DNA of 64,000 nt from Streptomyces sp. NBC_00448 (GTDB lineage: Bacteria > Actinomycetota > Actinomycetes > Streptomycetales > Streptomycetaceae), in the NCBI RefSeq assembly GCF_036014115.1, contig NZ_CP107913.1, positions 9,132,501-9,196,500 on the forward strand, read 5' to 3'. Below the pieces are notes generated by a model, which saw only the letters and a list, made by a program, of their open reading frames with translations, did not search any database and was not told the origin of the DNA. The position numbers were made by a program, and so were the translations under genes. Positions 1 to 9,563 of this stretch are shown here, piece by piece. The first letter of the stretch is position 1, and each line of letters starts with the position of its first letter.

Positions 1-487
1 ACGTGGTGGAGACGCCGGGGACGGCGGCGCGGGCCGCCTTGCCGCCCGCGTACTGGACGATGACGGGCATCGTGCCGGTGGACGCGTCGTCGTAGCCGTC
101 GGAGACGAGCTTGCCGATGTCGAAGAGTTCGGGGTCCACGAGCCCGGCGTCGATGAGCTTCTCGACGCCCGCGGGGAAGATGTAGGTCCGCTCGCCGTCC
201 TGCCACACGGCGGCCGGGTGGTCGGTGCCGGTGACCGTGCGCGGGGCGGCCGAAAGGACCCGGCCGCCGCTGTCCACCCGGGCGTCCACGACATCGCCGG
301 TGACCAAGGTGACGGACACCGCGCGGCCGGTCCCGGCGGGGGTCGCCGGCGACGTCCGGTCCGCCGCGTCGGTGGCGGTGGCGGTGGCTGTGGGCGCGGC
401 CGCGGTGGCCGCTGTGGCCCCCACCGCCATCAGGGCCGCTGCCGCGATCGAGGCGGCGATCGGCCGCCAGCGTCTGGTGCGTCTCAT
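1..487 (-). CDS. Secreted S8-family (subtilisin-like) peptidase, N-terminal part only
   Basis: The gene runs off the left edge, so only about 162 residues are visible. It begins with a Sec signal peptide: Arg-rich start, a hydrophobic Ala/Val stretch, then Ala-rich cleavage region by about residue 30. The following segment has the pattern SVTLVTGDVV, then YIFPAGVEKLIDAGLVDPELFDI and a GYDD motif, which is the typical pro-region start of large Streptomyces secreted subtilases. The ATG has GGAG seven bases upstream. The catalytic Asp, His and Ser lie outside the window, so activity cannot be judged. The family degrades extracellular protein. Confidence 0.7.
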   Translation of the reverse strand, partial: MRRTRRWRPIAASIAAAALMAVGATAATAAAPTATATATDAADRTSPATPAGTGRAVSVTLVTGDVVDARVDSGGRVLSAAPRTVTGTDHPAAVWQDGERTYIFPAGVEKLIDAGLVDPELFDIGKLVSDGYDDASTGTMPVIVQYAGGKAARAAVPGVSTT

Positions 488-629
488 GGATGTTCTCCAG
501 TGCGTCGGGGGAGGGGTGCGTCGGGTGCGGGTGAGCACCAGATTCGCCAGCTCCCGTTCCGCATGGGGGCTTTGGGGCAGGCGAGAGCACGTCATGACGT
601 AATTTCGACGCCCCGCCGTGACGCCCCGC

Positions 630-1679
630 TCAGGTGGTGAGCCATCCTCTGAGCGCGGCCTGGACCCCGGCCTGGAAGCGGGTCTCGGCGTTGAGGGCCC
701 GCAGCAGGTGGCTGATCCGGCGCCGCACGGTGTGGACGTGCAGGTCCATCCGCCGGGCGATCGCCTCGTCCTTCAGGCCGGAGGTGAGCAGTGTCAGCAA
801 CTCCCGGTCCTGCTCGGTGATCCCGTCCCCCGGGGCCGCCCCGATCGGCATGGAGCGTTCCCACACCGCGTCGAACAGCGGCACGAGGGCGTTGCTCAGC
901 AGCGCGTCACTGACCACCAGCGCCGATGCGGTGGGGTCGGCCGCGTCGGTGGGCGGCAGCAGCGTCACCCGCCGGTCCACGGTGATCAGCTTCGTCGGCA
1001 GGTTGGTGCCCAACCGGAGGTGGACGCCCTGGGCGGCGAGGTCGTTGAGCCCCCGGGCCCGGCCGGGATAGCTCAGGCCGTCCCGGTCCACGACCGTGCG
1101 GACCCGCACGCCGCGCCGTACCGCGTCGGCGACGCCGAGCGGGGCCGGCATGCCGCCCGGGGCGCTGGCCGCGTACGGCGGCCGGTCCAGCAGGGCCAGG
1201 TCCTCGCGGGCGGACAGCAGCAGCGAGTTGACCCGCTCGGCGATCGCCTCCCGGCCGTGGAGCGTCTCGATGCCGGTGGCCGGGGCGGCCCGGGTGGCGC
1301 TCAGGAGCTGGGCGGCGATCCGGTCCACCGAGCCGGCCAGCGTCTCGAGGTCGGCCGACTCGCGCAGCAGGTGTGCCTGGCGACGGTGGATCAGGTTGCG
1401 CAGCGCGGTGGCCGGCGGGACGGCGCGGGGCAGGCCGGAGCCGCCGGCGGGCGGCAGGGTGAAGCCGTACGCGCCGAGCCGGTCGAGAGCGTCCGTGAGA
1501 CGGCGGCCGGACAGGCCGAGGGCCGCGGCCAGGGCGTCATGTGAGGGGTACGCGGGGACCTCCCACAGCGCTTCGTAGACGCCGAGTTCGTCGGCTCCCA
1601 GCCCGAGGGCCGCCCAGTCGCCCTGTACTCCCTCCCATGCCACGACGACGATCTTCGTCCTCACACCCGGGCCACACAA
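630..1679 (-). CDS. LuxR-type transcriptional regulator
   Basis: About 349 residues. The last 65 residues form a LuxR/GerE-type helix-turn-helix (ITEQDRELLTLLTSGLKDE, then ARRMDLHVHTVRRRISHLL). The N-terminal 90 residues resemble a TrmB-like winged helix (LGLGADELGVYEALW, then SHDALAAALGLSGRRLTDAL). The middle resembles the phospholipase-D-like sensor region of Streptomyces TrmB/LuxR hybrids (RRGVRVRTVVDRDG, later LRLGTNLPTKLITVDRRV). The ligand is unknown. It lies between the S8 peptidase gene and a divergently transcribed M4 peptidase, so control of extracellular proteases is possible but is only inference. The start codon is uncertain: the ORF opens at 1679, but a shorter GTG start about 10 codons in is equally possible. 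Confidence 0.75.
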   Translation of the reverse strand: MCGPGVRTKIVVVAWEGVQGDWAALGLGADELGVYEALWEVPAYPSHDALAAALGLSGRRLTDALDRLGAYGFTLPPAGGSGLPRAVPPATALRNLIHRRQAHLLRESADLETLAGSVDRIAAQLLSATRAAPATGIETLHGREAIAERVNSLLLSAREDLALLDRPPYAASAPGGMPAPLGVADAVRRGVRVRTVVDRDGLSYPGRARGLNDLAAQGVHLRLGTNLPTKLITVDRRVTLLPPTDAADPTASALVVSDALLSNALVPLFDAVWERSMPIGAAPGDGITEQDRELLTLLTSGLKDEAIARRMDLHVHTVRRRISHLLRALNAETRFQAGVQAALRGWLTT

Positions 1680-1785
1680 GTGTGCAGGTCCACAAGTCCG
1701 TACCGGTGAAGCCTTGTTCGGGTGCCGGCCGCGCGACTTTCATGGCCGCGTCCGTTCACGAACCCGTGGCATCGGAGGCAGCACC

Positions 1786-4731
1786 GTGGGCAGTCCGGCA
1801 CGCAGGAGACCCGTCGCAGCAGGCGGAACAGCAGGGAACCGCTCGGGTGGCGCCGCCGTCGGGAGGGGCATCGCGACGCTGGTCGCGGCCGCGGGGCTGG
1901 TGATGGCCGCCATGCCCGCCGCACACGCGCAGGCGCAGTCCGCACCGGTGTCCGCGCCGTCGTCCGCGCTGCCCGGAACCGGCGGCGGCACCGGAACCGG
2001 CGGCGGAACCGAAACCGGCACCGAGACCCCGTCCCTGGTCACCGGCCTCCACGACGCGGTCGACGCCAAGGGAAGCGCCGCCGACGCCGCGCGCGGCCAC
2101 CTCGCCGGGAAGAAGAGCCGCTACCACATCGCCGACCCGGCCCGTGACCTCACCACGGTCTCGACGCAGAGCAGCGGCCACGACCAGACCGTCCGCCTCC
2201 AACAGGACTACCAGGGCGTGCCGGTGCTCGGCGGCCAGTACGTCGTGCGGATGCGGACCGGCGACGGCACACGCACCGTCACCGGCACCTCGGGCCAGTA
2301 CTTCTCCGCCCTCGACCTGGCCACGACGACGCCGCGGGTCACGGCCCGCACCGCGATCACCCGCGCCGTCGGAGCCGTCACCGGGCAGCTCGGCGCCGCT
2401 CCCCTGACCCGCCCCCCGGGCCGGCCGGCGAAGAACCCGAAGACGGCCGGGGCGAAGAAGCCCGCGCTCTCCGGCACGGCGGACGGCCTGACCGTACTGC
2501 CCCAGGGCAAGGGCGTGCTGACCCGGCACGTCACCGTCAGCGGCACCAACCCCCGCACCGGCGAGCCGGTCCGGCAGGAGGTGTACGTCGACGCCCGCTC
2601 CGGCTTTCCGGTCCTCCAGTACAGCGCCCTCCAGACGTTCGCCCCGGACACCGCGACCACCGGCACCGCCCCGGACACCGCGACCACCGGCACCGCACCC
2701 CAGGACGGCACGGCGCCCGCGCCCGGCGCCGACCCGCAAGCGCTCGTCGTCCCGGGCACGGGGGTCCGCTACAACGGTCAGCAGACCGAGCTGAACCTCT
2801 ACCAGGGCGCCGACGGCGCCTACCAGATGATCGACTACGGCCGGCGGACCGGGGCCAGCAACGTCATACTGACCACCTACGACGCCCGCGGCCGCGAGGT
2901 CTCCAGCGCCTCGGGGGCCTGGCCCAGCGGCATCAAGCCCTTCAGCTCGTCCACCCCCGACCTCGGCCCGGAGTACACCGACGACGGCGCGGTGGACGCG
3001 CACTGGGCGGCCGGCCAGGTCTACGACTACTACCGGACGAAGTTCGGCCGGGACAGCCTCGACGGCAAGGGCGGCTCCATCAACTCCCTCGTCGGCGTGG
3101 TCGACCAGGGGCAGCCGTACGACAACGCCTTCTGGGACGGCAGCAAGATGGTCTACGGCCAGGGCGGCGGCGACTACCGGACCTTCTCCGCGGACGCCGA
3201 CGTGGTCGGCCACGAGATGACCCACGGGGTGATCCAGAACACCGCGAACCTGGTGTACGCCGGCCAGTCCGGCGCGATGAACGAGGCGCTCGCCGACTAC
3301 TTCGGCAACGCCATCGACGTCGAGGCCAACCACATCCCGATGACCGATCCCGACGCGTCGCTGATCGGCGAGAACCTCTGCGTGACCGCCGACCCGCGCG
3401 ACTGCGCGCTGCGCGACCTCGACGACGGAGCGACCACGTCGAAGAACTTCGTCGGCGTCAGCTACCGCAGTGACGACGGCGGGGTGCACGAGAACTCCAC
3501 CATCTTCTCCGGAGCCCTGTGGGACATCCGGCAGGACCTCGGCGGGGACCTGGCCGACCAGATCGTCTACCGGGCCCTGACCTCCTACATGACGCCGCTG
3601 GACGGCTTCACCCAGGGCCGCGCCGCGGTCATCGCCGCCGCGACGGAACTCGGCGTCACCAAGGCCCAGATGCAGTCGGTGAAGCGGGCCTTCGCCGCCC
3701 ACGGCATCGTGCCCGGCTGGGAGACCGCGCTCGGCGTCGACGCCGACACCCTGATCACCAAGGTGAACACCACGGGGGCCGGCCTCGGCGCGGGCGGCGG
3801 CAAGTACGCGGTCTCGCTGAGCAACGACGACGGCAGCGAGCCGTACTCCGTGTGGGCCGGCAACACCAGCGGCAAGGGCGCCCCGACCCTGGTCAGCCCC
3901 AACAACGGCGACTACAACGTCTATCCCGACACCGACGGCAAGAACGTCGCCTGGGCCGACTTCGGCCCCACCGCGATCACGATCAAGGTGCGTCCGCTGG
4001 CCGGCGGCCCGGTGAAGACGGTGTACGGCTCCGGCACGGACATCACGTCGGTGGCCATCGACGGCGACTACGTGGTGTTCACCGAGGCCGACCCGTACGG
4101 CAACCAGCACGTCGGCTACCAGAACATCAAGACCGGCGTCGGCACGTGGGTGGACGGCGGACGGTACCAACTCGGCACGGCGCTGCCCTCGGTGCACGAC
4201 GGGGTGATCGCCTACGCCAAGTCGTGGCCCGAGTCCGACGGCTACAAACTGGGCGTGGAGACCACGGACCTGAACACCGGCAAGGTCACCTTGATGCCCA
4301 TCGACAAGGACAGGACCGTCGCGATCGGCCAGACCGCCGTCACCTCCGACAGCGTCTACTGGATGGCCGACACCGACCCCACCGACGGCGGCAGGGTCTC
4401 GCTGGACCGGGCGAACCTCGACGGCTCCGACCCCGTGACCCTCAGCCCGGAGACCCGGGGAACGCCCCTGTACGGCTACTCCCTCACCGCCTCCGACGAC
4501 GCGGTCACGGTCCTCAGCGTGCCACCGGCCACCACGTGGGACAACGACACGCTGCCGAAGCTCTACCAGATGGCCCCGGATGGAGCGGGCGGCCTGCAGC
4601 GGGTCTCCTGCGACCGCGGCGACCAGGTCTTCCCCGCCGCCGACACCGGAACGCGGGTGCTGTGGCTGGACGGCACGACCGGGTGGACCAACCTGGTCAA
4701 GCGGGACCGCCCCGCCGGGAAGTGCACCTGA
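1786..4731 (+). CDS. Secreted M4 (thermolysin-like) zinc metalloprotease with C-terminal propeller-like domain
   Basis: 981 residues from GTG at 1786, chosen because GGAGG lies about 8 bases upstream; the frame is open further upstream without a good ribosome site. A long Arg-rich signal peptide ends near an AHAQAQ site. A FTP/PepSY-type propeptide follows, then the catalytic domain with HEMTH at residues 476-480 and the third zinc ligand in GAMNEALADYFGN, as in thermolysin. The C-terminal 300 residues carry repeated strand motifs with NVYPDTDGKNVAWADF and similar, resembling a TolB-like beta-propeller not found in thermolysin itself. Between them is a short Thr/Ala-rich linker with a perfect repeat (DTATTGTAP twice, near residue 290). 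Predicted role: degradation of extracellular protein. Confidence 0.9.
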   Translation: MGSPARRRPVAAGGTAGNRSGGAAVGRGIATLVAAAGLVMAAMPAAHAQAQSAPVSAPSSALPGTGGGTGTGGGTETGTETPSLVTGLHDAVDAKGSAADAARGHLAGKKSRYHIADPARDLTTVSTQSSGHDQTVRLQQDYQGVPVLGGQYVVRMRTGDGTRTVTGTSGQYFSALDLATTTPRVTARTAITRAVGAVTGQLGAAPLTRPPGRPAKNPKTAGAKKPALSGTADGLTVLPQGKGVLTRHVTVSGTNPRTGEPVRQEVYVDARSGFPVLQYSALQTFAPDTATTGTAPDTATTGTAPQDGTAPAPGADPQALVVPGTGVRYNGQQTELNLYQGADGAYQMIDYGRRTGASNVILTTYDARGREVSSASGAWPSGIKPFSSSTPDLGPEYTDDGAVDAHWAAGQVYDYYRTKFGRDSLDGKGGSINSLVGVVDQGQPYDNAFWDGSKMVYGQGGGDYRTFSADADVVGHEMTHGVIQNTANLVYAGQSGAMNEALADYFGNAIDVEANHIPMTDPDASLIGENLCVTADPRDCALRDLDDGATTSKNFVGVSYRSDDGGVHENSTIFSGALWDIRQDLGGDLADQIVYRALTSYMTPLDGFTQGRAAVIAAATELGVTKAQMQSVKRAFAAHGIVPGWETALGVDADTLITKVNTTGAGLGAGGGKYAVSLSNDDGSEPYSVWAGNTSGKGAPTLVSPNNGDYNVYPDTDGKNVAWADFGPTAITIKVRPLAGGPVKTVYGSGTDITSVAIDGDYVVFTEADPYGNQHVGYQNIKTGVGTWVDGGRYQLGTALPSVHDGVIAYAKSWPESDGYKLGVETTDLNTGKVTLMPIDKDRTVAIGQTAVTSDSVYWMADTDPTDGGRVSLDRANLDGSDPVTLSPETRGTPLYGYSLTASDDAVTVLSVPPATTWDNDTLPKLYQMAPDGAGGLQRVSCDRGDQVFPAADTGTRVLWLDGTTGWTNLVKRDRPAGKCT

Positions 4732-4780
4732 GCCGCCGCGGCCTGAACCGCTCTGTCCGGCGCGCCGCGTGACGCCGGGT

Positions 4781-4807
4781 CCCCGGAGGCTCCCCGAGCC
4801 TCCGGGG
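4781..4807 (+). terminator. Hairpin after the M4 protease gene
   Basis: A 12-bp perfect stem (CCCCGGAGGCTC with its complement) around a 3-base CCC loop, 50 bp past the stop codon. It has no T run, as is common for Streptomyces terminators. Confidence 0.7.
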
Positions 4808-4856
4808 CCCCGGCCAGGAGCGCCCGGCGCACGCGGGGCATCCCGAACTCCCCGCA

Positions 4857-4985
4857 GTGATGCGGGTGTTCGCCACGATCCCGGCCATCAGCACCGACGA
4901 GGCGATGGTGGCGGTGGACCTGCCGGTACTGGTCGTGGTCGGACGGCACGACGTGATCTGCGGGGTGCGCCGACCGCCGGACAGC
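4857..4985 (+). pseudogene. Remnant of an alpha/beta-hydrolase gene (C-terminal part)
   Basis: A short reading frame gives FATIPAISTDEAMVAVDLP followed by VLVVVGRHDVICG. This is the usual strand-beta7/Asp region of alpha/beta hydrolases (catalytic Asp in GRHD). The nucleophile elbow and N-terminal two thirds are absent and the frame changes soon after, so this is a decayed fragment. Confidence 0.5.
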
Positions 4986-4990
4986 CCTGA

Positions 4991-5854
4991 CGTTCGCCAT
5001 CGTGGTGTACCTTGACCCGGCCGAGTGCGCCTGCCGGGCCGGGCAGAGCATCCAAGCGCTCTTCAGGTACTGCGCCAAATTCCCGGCAGGGACCCAGGAC
5101 CACGCCAACGGGCTGATCGAGGAGTCCATGCGCCAGTGGGACCGCCGTACCGCGGGTATCGGTGAGGGAGCGGGAATCCGGTCCGGTAATGCCCCGGAAC
5201 AACTGGGCCGGAGCGGGACACCAGTGGACGGAATCGGGAGGATTCAGGGTGTCCGTTCTCCTCGCCGCTGACGGCCGCGAAGATGCGCCCGACCCGACAT
5301 CAGGCCAGGTCAGGTCAGGCACCACGGCGTTGCCGGCATTCGCGCCTGATGGTGGTGGCGGCTGCCTGTGAAGTCAGGGCGGGGAGCGGTCCGGTAGAAG
5401 GGCTGCGGCGAGCCGGGGGACAGCAGCAATGACGGACGAGCCGTGGGTGGGGCCGGCGGACGCGGTGCGCGGGATACGCGCGGAACCCGTCCTCAGAGGA
5501 TAGGGCCTTCATCGCGTTCATCCGGCTCTTGCCGGAGATGAACCTTGTCCATCCGGGATGTCGTGCGGCGGGGCGCCGAACCCGGATCTCGCCGACGCCG
5601 ATGATCGCGGTCTGAGCGGTGGGGGACGAGTTGGGCGATCACGTCGGCCAGAGTCTGAAGCCGCAGCGCCACGGGTAACCATGCACGAGCTCATGAGCAT
5701 TCCTCGCCGTCGCCGGGGATGTTTTGATGTTCGAATTCCGGGTGGTCCGTCTGCGGCGTGGGATACGAGACTGCGGGCCGAAAGCCCGCACTGTCGGATG
5801 GCCCTGGTCGTGGTGCGCCACAGGCCTCCGGGGACACCAGAGGCATGTGGTGAC
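4991..5854. other. Non-coding or decayed stretch
   Basis: I see no convincing gene in this 0.86-kb stretch. The open frames here have no recognisable motif or ribosome site and read like remnants, next to the hydrolase fragment. Confidence 0.5.
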
Positions 5855-5910
5855 GCCCGGTTCCAGCCGGGTCGGCGCAGGAAGCGCCGGCGCTGTGGCT
5901 GGAACCGGGC
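5855..5910 (-). terminator. Hairpin downstream of the GH8 gene
   Basis: GCCCGGTTCCAGCC at 5855-5868 pairs perfectly with GGCTGGAACCGGGC at 5897-5910 (14-bp stem, 28-base loop). It starts 24 bp after the stop of the minus-strand GH8 gene. Confidence 0.6.
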
Positions 5911-5933
5911 ATCAGATGTGACTCAGGCTGGGT

Positions 5934-8000
5934 TCAGCGGGTCTGGAGCGCGGTGTCGTCCACGACGAAGGAGGTCGTACCGCCGTTGGTGTCGGTCTCG
6001 GTGCCGGTGAACCGCACGGTGAGGGTCTGCCCCGCGTACGCCGTCACGTCGTGGGAGTGCTGCGTGTAGCCGGTGTTGTGGCTGAGGTTGGAGTACGTCG
6101 CCAGCGTCGTCAGGACGGTGCCGGCCTGGTCGAGCAACTGCACCTTGAAGGTGTCGGGGGTGGCTGTCGTGGTGTTCTCCGTGGTGTCGACGTGCAGCCA
6201 GTACGAGAGGGTGGCGGCGCAGGCAGCCGGGATGGTCACCGTCTGTGCGACGGTGTCGGTGTCGGCCTTGCCGTCGCCGTTCGTCCAGGCGTCCCAGCCG
6301 CCGGAGTGGGCGGGCTCGTCAGCGGTGTCGTTGTTGATAGGCGCGAAGCCAAGCGTCGAGCTCTGGGTCCACGGCGCGACGGTGGCGCCGCCCTCGAAGC
6401 CGGCGTTGCCCAGCAGTTGCGCGGCCGTGCAACCGCCGCCGGTGGAGCCGATGGTCAGGGTGTAAGCGGCGGTGTGGCTGCCGGACGCGGCTGCGCCCAG
6501 CACGGAGAGGGGATACGTGCCCGCTGTGGTTCCGGTGCCGACGGTGACCGTCATGGTCGCGCTGCCGCCGGCGGTCACCGAGGCCGGGTTGAAGGAGACC
6601 GTGACGCCGGCGGGCGCACCGGTGGCGCTGAGCGTGACCGTCTGCGCGGAGCCGGAGGTGACTGCCGTGGTGACGGTGGCGGTCGTCGAGCCGCCAGTAG
6701 CAGCGGTTCCTGAGGCGGGGCTGACGGCGACGGAGAAGTCGTTCGCCGGAGCGGTCGTCGTGGCGGGGTTCCAGTAGTCGCCGGCCATGACGATGTAGAC
6801 GAGGGTCTTGATGGTCTCGCCGAAGTAACCGTCACCGAAGGGGTTGGTGGCGAGCTGGTTCCAGATCGTGTCGGTCCACGCCTGGTCTCCGGCGGCCATG
6901 GCGGCCGGGCCCACCGAGTCGCCGGCCTCTTCGGCCTGGTCGGAGGTGGAGTAGGCGGTGCAGTTCAGGTTCAGGTGCGGGTAGACCTTCTTCGGGTCGC
7001 TCCCGGAGACGGACTTGGCGCAGGCCGACCACTTCTTGGCATCGTTGTAGGCCGTGGCGGCCGTGGTGGTGCCGTTGAGCAGGGCGTCGGTCCCCATGTG
7101 CCAGGGCACGCGGATGGAGTTGTAGCCGACGATGTTGTCCGGCTGACTCTCCTGGTAGTTCGCGGGGGCTGGCTTGGGGCTGGTGGTGTTCGCGTTCACC
7201 ACGAAGTCCGACAGCAGTCCCTTGGTGGCGGAGTACGTACCGGTGAACTCGTTGATGATCGCCTCGGTGCGGGAGACGACCTTGTTCCAGTCGTGTGCGG
7301 TGTCGTACGCGGCGAAGGCCCGCAGGTGATCGAGCATCATGTCAGACGGCCGGGTGTCGGTGGACGGACCGTCGTCCTCGCACTTGAGGTGGCCGTCGGC
7401 AGCCACGTCGTGAGCGTAGATCCGGCCGAGCCACGCCTTGGCGTCGCTGGTGTAGCCTCCCCACTGCTTGTCGGCGAGGACCAGGCCGTAGCCGATGTCC
7501 AGATCGCCGTCGGTGGCAGAGTCCGGGGTGCCGCTGTCGGTGTATTTGCAGGTGGTGCCGTCCAGCTGCCACTGCATCAGGCCGTACTGGTCCTCGTGGT
7601 CCTTGACCAACTGCCACATGCCGTCGAACTCGACCTTGGCGTTCGCGTCGTAACCGGCCATGAGGGGCACGATGTTCATGCCGTAGCCCTGGCCCTCCGA
7701 GACCGGGCCGTTGTGGGGGGCGTCACCGTCGCCCTTGGTGGATACGTAGTACTCGTTGGAGGCGCAGCCCTGGACGAGATAGGCACTCTTCCAGGCGTCG
7801 TACTGCTTCTTGACGGCGGTGTCGCGGGTGGCCGCGGACGCCGACGGCATGACGCCGGTCCGGTAAGTCACGTGGGTCGGGAAGGGGTTGGCGGGGGTGG
7901 TCGCAGCGACGGCGGGGCCGCCGCCCGCTACCGTCGTGCCCAGGGCGAGGCAACCGGCCGAGGCCGTGGCCACCACAAGCTTTCGCAGAAAGTGAGCCAT
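5934..8000 (-). CDS. Secreted GH8 glycoside hydrolase (chitosanase or endoglucanase) with Ig-like and carbohydrate-binding-like domains
   Basis: 688 residues. The ATG at 8000 has GGGAG six bases upstream. A Sec signal peptide (residues 1-34, ending AVAAT) is followed by a GH8 catalytic domain: SEGQGYGMNI near residues 101-110 carries the general-acid Glu (E102), and ATDGDLDIGYGL near 162-173 carries the conserved Asp pair. Residues about 425-525 form an Ig-like domain (repeated TVTL and ATVTTAVTSG strands). The last 150 residues begin LLGNAGFEGG and resemble a carbohydrate-binding jelly roll. GH8 contains endoglucanases, lichenases and chitosanases. The palindrome upstream favours chitosanase, but that rests on recalled similarity to chitosanase operators. 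Confidence 0.85.
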   Translation of the reverse strand: MAHFLRKLVVATASAGCLALGTTVAGGGPAVAATTPANPFPTHVTYRTGVMPSASAATRDTAVKKQYDAWKSAYLVQGCASNEYYVSTKGDGDAPHNGPVSEGQGYGMNIVPLMAGYDANAKVEFDGMWQLVKDHEDQYGLMQWQLDGTTCKYTDSGTPDSATDGDLDIGYGLVLADKQWGGYTSDAKAWLGRIYAHDVAADGHLKCEDDGPSTDTRPSDMMLDHLRAFAAYDTAHDWNKVVSRTEAIINEFTGTYSATKGLLSDFVVNANTTSPKPAPANYQESQPDNIVGYNSIRVPWHMGTDALLNGTTTAATAYNDAKKWSACAKSVSGSDPKKVYPHLNLNCTAYSTSDQAEEAGDSVGPAAMAAGDQAWTDTIWNQLATNPFGDGYFGETIKTLVYIVMAGDYWNPATTTAPANDFSVAVSPASGTAATGGSTTATVTTAVTSGSAQTVTLSATGAPAGVTVSFNPASVTAGGSATMTVTVGTGTTAGTYPLSVLGAAASGSHTAAYTLTIGSTGGGCTAAQLLGNAGFEGGATVAPWTQSSTLGFAPINNDTADEPAHSGGWDAWTNGDGKADTDTVAQTVTIPAACAATLSYWLHVDTTENTTTATPDTFKVQLLDQAGTVLTTLATYSNLSHNTGYTQHSHDVTAYAGQTLTVRFTGTETDTNGGTTSFVVDDTALQTR

Positions 8001-8045
8001 CAGTGCTCCCAAGGGGGCGAGGGGGGCGTGGGCGAGCTCGATTTC

Positions 8046-8064
8046 GTTAGGAAAGTTTCCTAAC
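8046..8064. promoter_or_regulatory. 19-bp palindromic operator upstream of the GH8 gene
   Basis: GTTAGGAAAGTTTCCTAAC is a perfect odd-length palindrome 46 bp upstream of the GH8 start codon. I recall similar palindromes in front of actinobacterial chitosanase genes, read by a ROK-family repressor (CsnR type). No such regulator lies in the window. Confidence 0.6.
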
Positions 8065-8078
8065 TACTTGAACTCGTG

Positions 8079-8590
8079 TCAATCCCTTGAGCACAGGCTT
8101 GAATCTGTGGGGATCTTGGTGTTCGCGGCGCACCAGCGTGACCAGCGGCGTCGGCCAGGTTTGTAGAGACCGATCGTGGACTCCATCAGCGCGTCGTCGT
8201 AGGCGTCACCGACGCATCTGATGGAGGCTGCGATGCCCTCGCGGTGCAAGTGTTCGGCGAGGGCGAAAGAGGGTCGCGACGACCAGTCGAATCCGCCTTG
8301 CGACCCTGCATCGCTGTGGTGTACCAGTTGGCCGGGCTGGTGGCGGTTGCCTTCTCGGTCGCGCTGCCACAGGCCCATCTCGACTGCGGCCAGGACGAGT
8401 TCGGTGTGTTTGGTGGTGGCCGCGGACCAGCCGACGATGCGGCGGGAGAAGGTGTCGACGACGAAGGCGACGTAGACCATGCCGGCTCAGGCCGCGACGT
8501 GGGTGAAGTCCGCGACCCAGGTCCGGTTCGGAGCTTTGGCGACGAGGTCGCGGTCGACCAGATCGGACCCGACGGCGATCAGCCCGTGCT
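8079..8590 (-). pseudogene. IS3-family transposase (OrfB) remnant
   Basis: The minus strand encodes RTWVADFTHVAA, a stop, then MVYVAFVVDTFSRRIVGWS, followed by HHSDAGSQ and CVGDAYDDALMES. These are the three DDE regions of IS3-type integrases. A TGA replaces the Trp codon before MVYVAF, the HSD segment has changes, and both ends are missing. It is an inactive fragment. Confidence 0.75.
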
Positions 8591-8637
8591 GGACGGCCAC
8601 CGAGCCGCAGCGAGGACCATGCCGCGGCGATCTCCCG

Positions 8638-8862
8638 CTGGTCGCGGACCACTTCCGCGAGTACGGGGCTGTCCAGATCGACGGGGAAGAGCCTGCCTTG
8701 GTCTTCGCCAGCGAGGGCGGCGGGCATCTGTTCGCACTGGCAGGCTCCGGGCGGATCTGGAGGTCGACAACCGCCTCGTGGTTCGATCGGTTCGACCTCG
8801 CCGCAGCCAGCGTCCTGGAGTTCCTCGAAGGGCTTTCTCGTCAGATCAGCAGCCCGATCTGA
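8638..8862 (+). pseudogene. C-terminal fragment of a SUKH/SMI1-KNR4-like immunity protein
   Basis: The frame encodes LVADHFREYG and VFASEGGGHLFALAGSG, then FDRFDLAAASVLEFLEGL. This resembles the C-terminal half of SMI1/KNR4 (SUKH) proteins, in which FASxGGGxLFAL is a common motif. No start codon or N-terminal half is visible; IS3 debris lies upstream. Immunity function is inference. Confidence 0.4.
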
Positions 8863-9188
8863 CCGGATGCTCGCTCGCGACGGGTGCGTGAGGATGCGGA
8901 TCTGACGGAGCCGGAACGAGGCCCGGCCATGGCCTACAGCTGGTACCAGTCGTCCCCGGCGGCGCGCAGGCTGCGGCCGAGGTAGTCGCGCAGGTTGTTC
9001 TCTCCGACACCGCCGCGGCGCCACCCGGCACCCCGGCGGGCACCGCCCACCCGACGTCCGGAGGGCCCCCGGGCGAACGGATGACGCCGACCGGCGCAGC
9101 GAGCGCGGGAGGCCGGGACCTTCCGGAGGCAACGGGTGGTTGCCGCCGTCTCCTACCGCACCACCCTCATGCTCTGCCGGGTACGTCG
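8863..9188. other. Non-coding or decayed stretch
   Basis: No supported gene. A minus-strand tail reading NNLRDYLGRSLRAAGDDWYQL before a stop at about 8938 could be the end of a lost gene, but I do not recognise it. Confidence 0.4.
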
Positions 9189-9563
9189 TCAGGCGGGGTG
9201 GGTCGCTCCGTGGAACGCGCGCCGGCGGGGGTCCGGGCCGTGCTGGTTGGCGCCGTGGTCGCCGTCGAGGGCCTCCAGCACCACGAGGGCGATCCAGCCG
9301 AGCACGGGGATGATCACAAGCAACTGCCACCAGCCGGTCCTGCCGGTGTCGTGCAGCCTGCGGCACCCTGCCGCCAGGCTGGGGACGATCACGGCCAGGG
9401 CGTAGAGCACGTCCGGCAGCCTGCTGCCGATCGCGGTGTCGACGGCCACCAGCGCCGCGGAGATGAGGATGTTGATCAGGATGAAGCTCCAGTATTCCGA
9501 TCGGGACGTGCGCCCGCTGAATACGGCGTAGTTCCTCCAGGCTTCCTGGTATCCGTGCATCAC
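9189..9563 (-). CDS. DUF805 family membrane protein
   Basis: 124 residues with three hydrophobic segments (SFILINILISAALVAV, the DVLYALAVIVPSLAAG region, and LLVIIPVLGWIALVVLEAL). The N-terminal W-x-x-Y-x-x-F-x-GR-SR-x-EYW pattern and the CRRLHDTGRTGWWQL motif are diagnostic of DUF805. The function of the family is not established; it is an inner-membrane protein. Two adjacent Met codons (9563 and 9560) are possible starts. It stands alone between decayed DNA and the DUF4097 gene. Confidence 0.85.
   Translation of the reverse strand: MMHGYQEAWRNYAVFSGRTSRSEYWSFILINILISAALVAVDTAIGSRLPDVLYALAVIVPSLAAGCRRLHDTGRTGWWQLLVIIPVLGWIALVVLEALDGDHGANQHGPDPRRRAFHGATHPA

Noticed and set aside
1756-4197. 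813-residue open frame on the minus strand opposite the M4 protease
   Set aside because: It has no family motif and only mirrors the protease's codon bias; the plus-strand gene has a signal peptide and HExxH motif.
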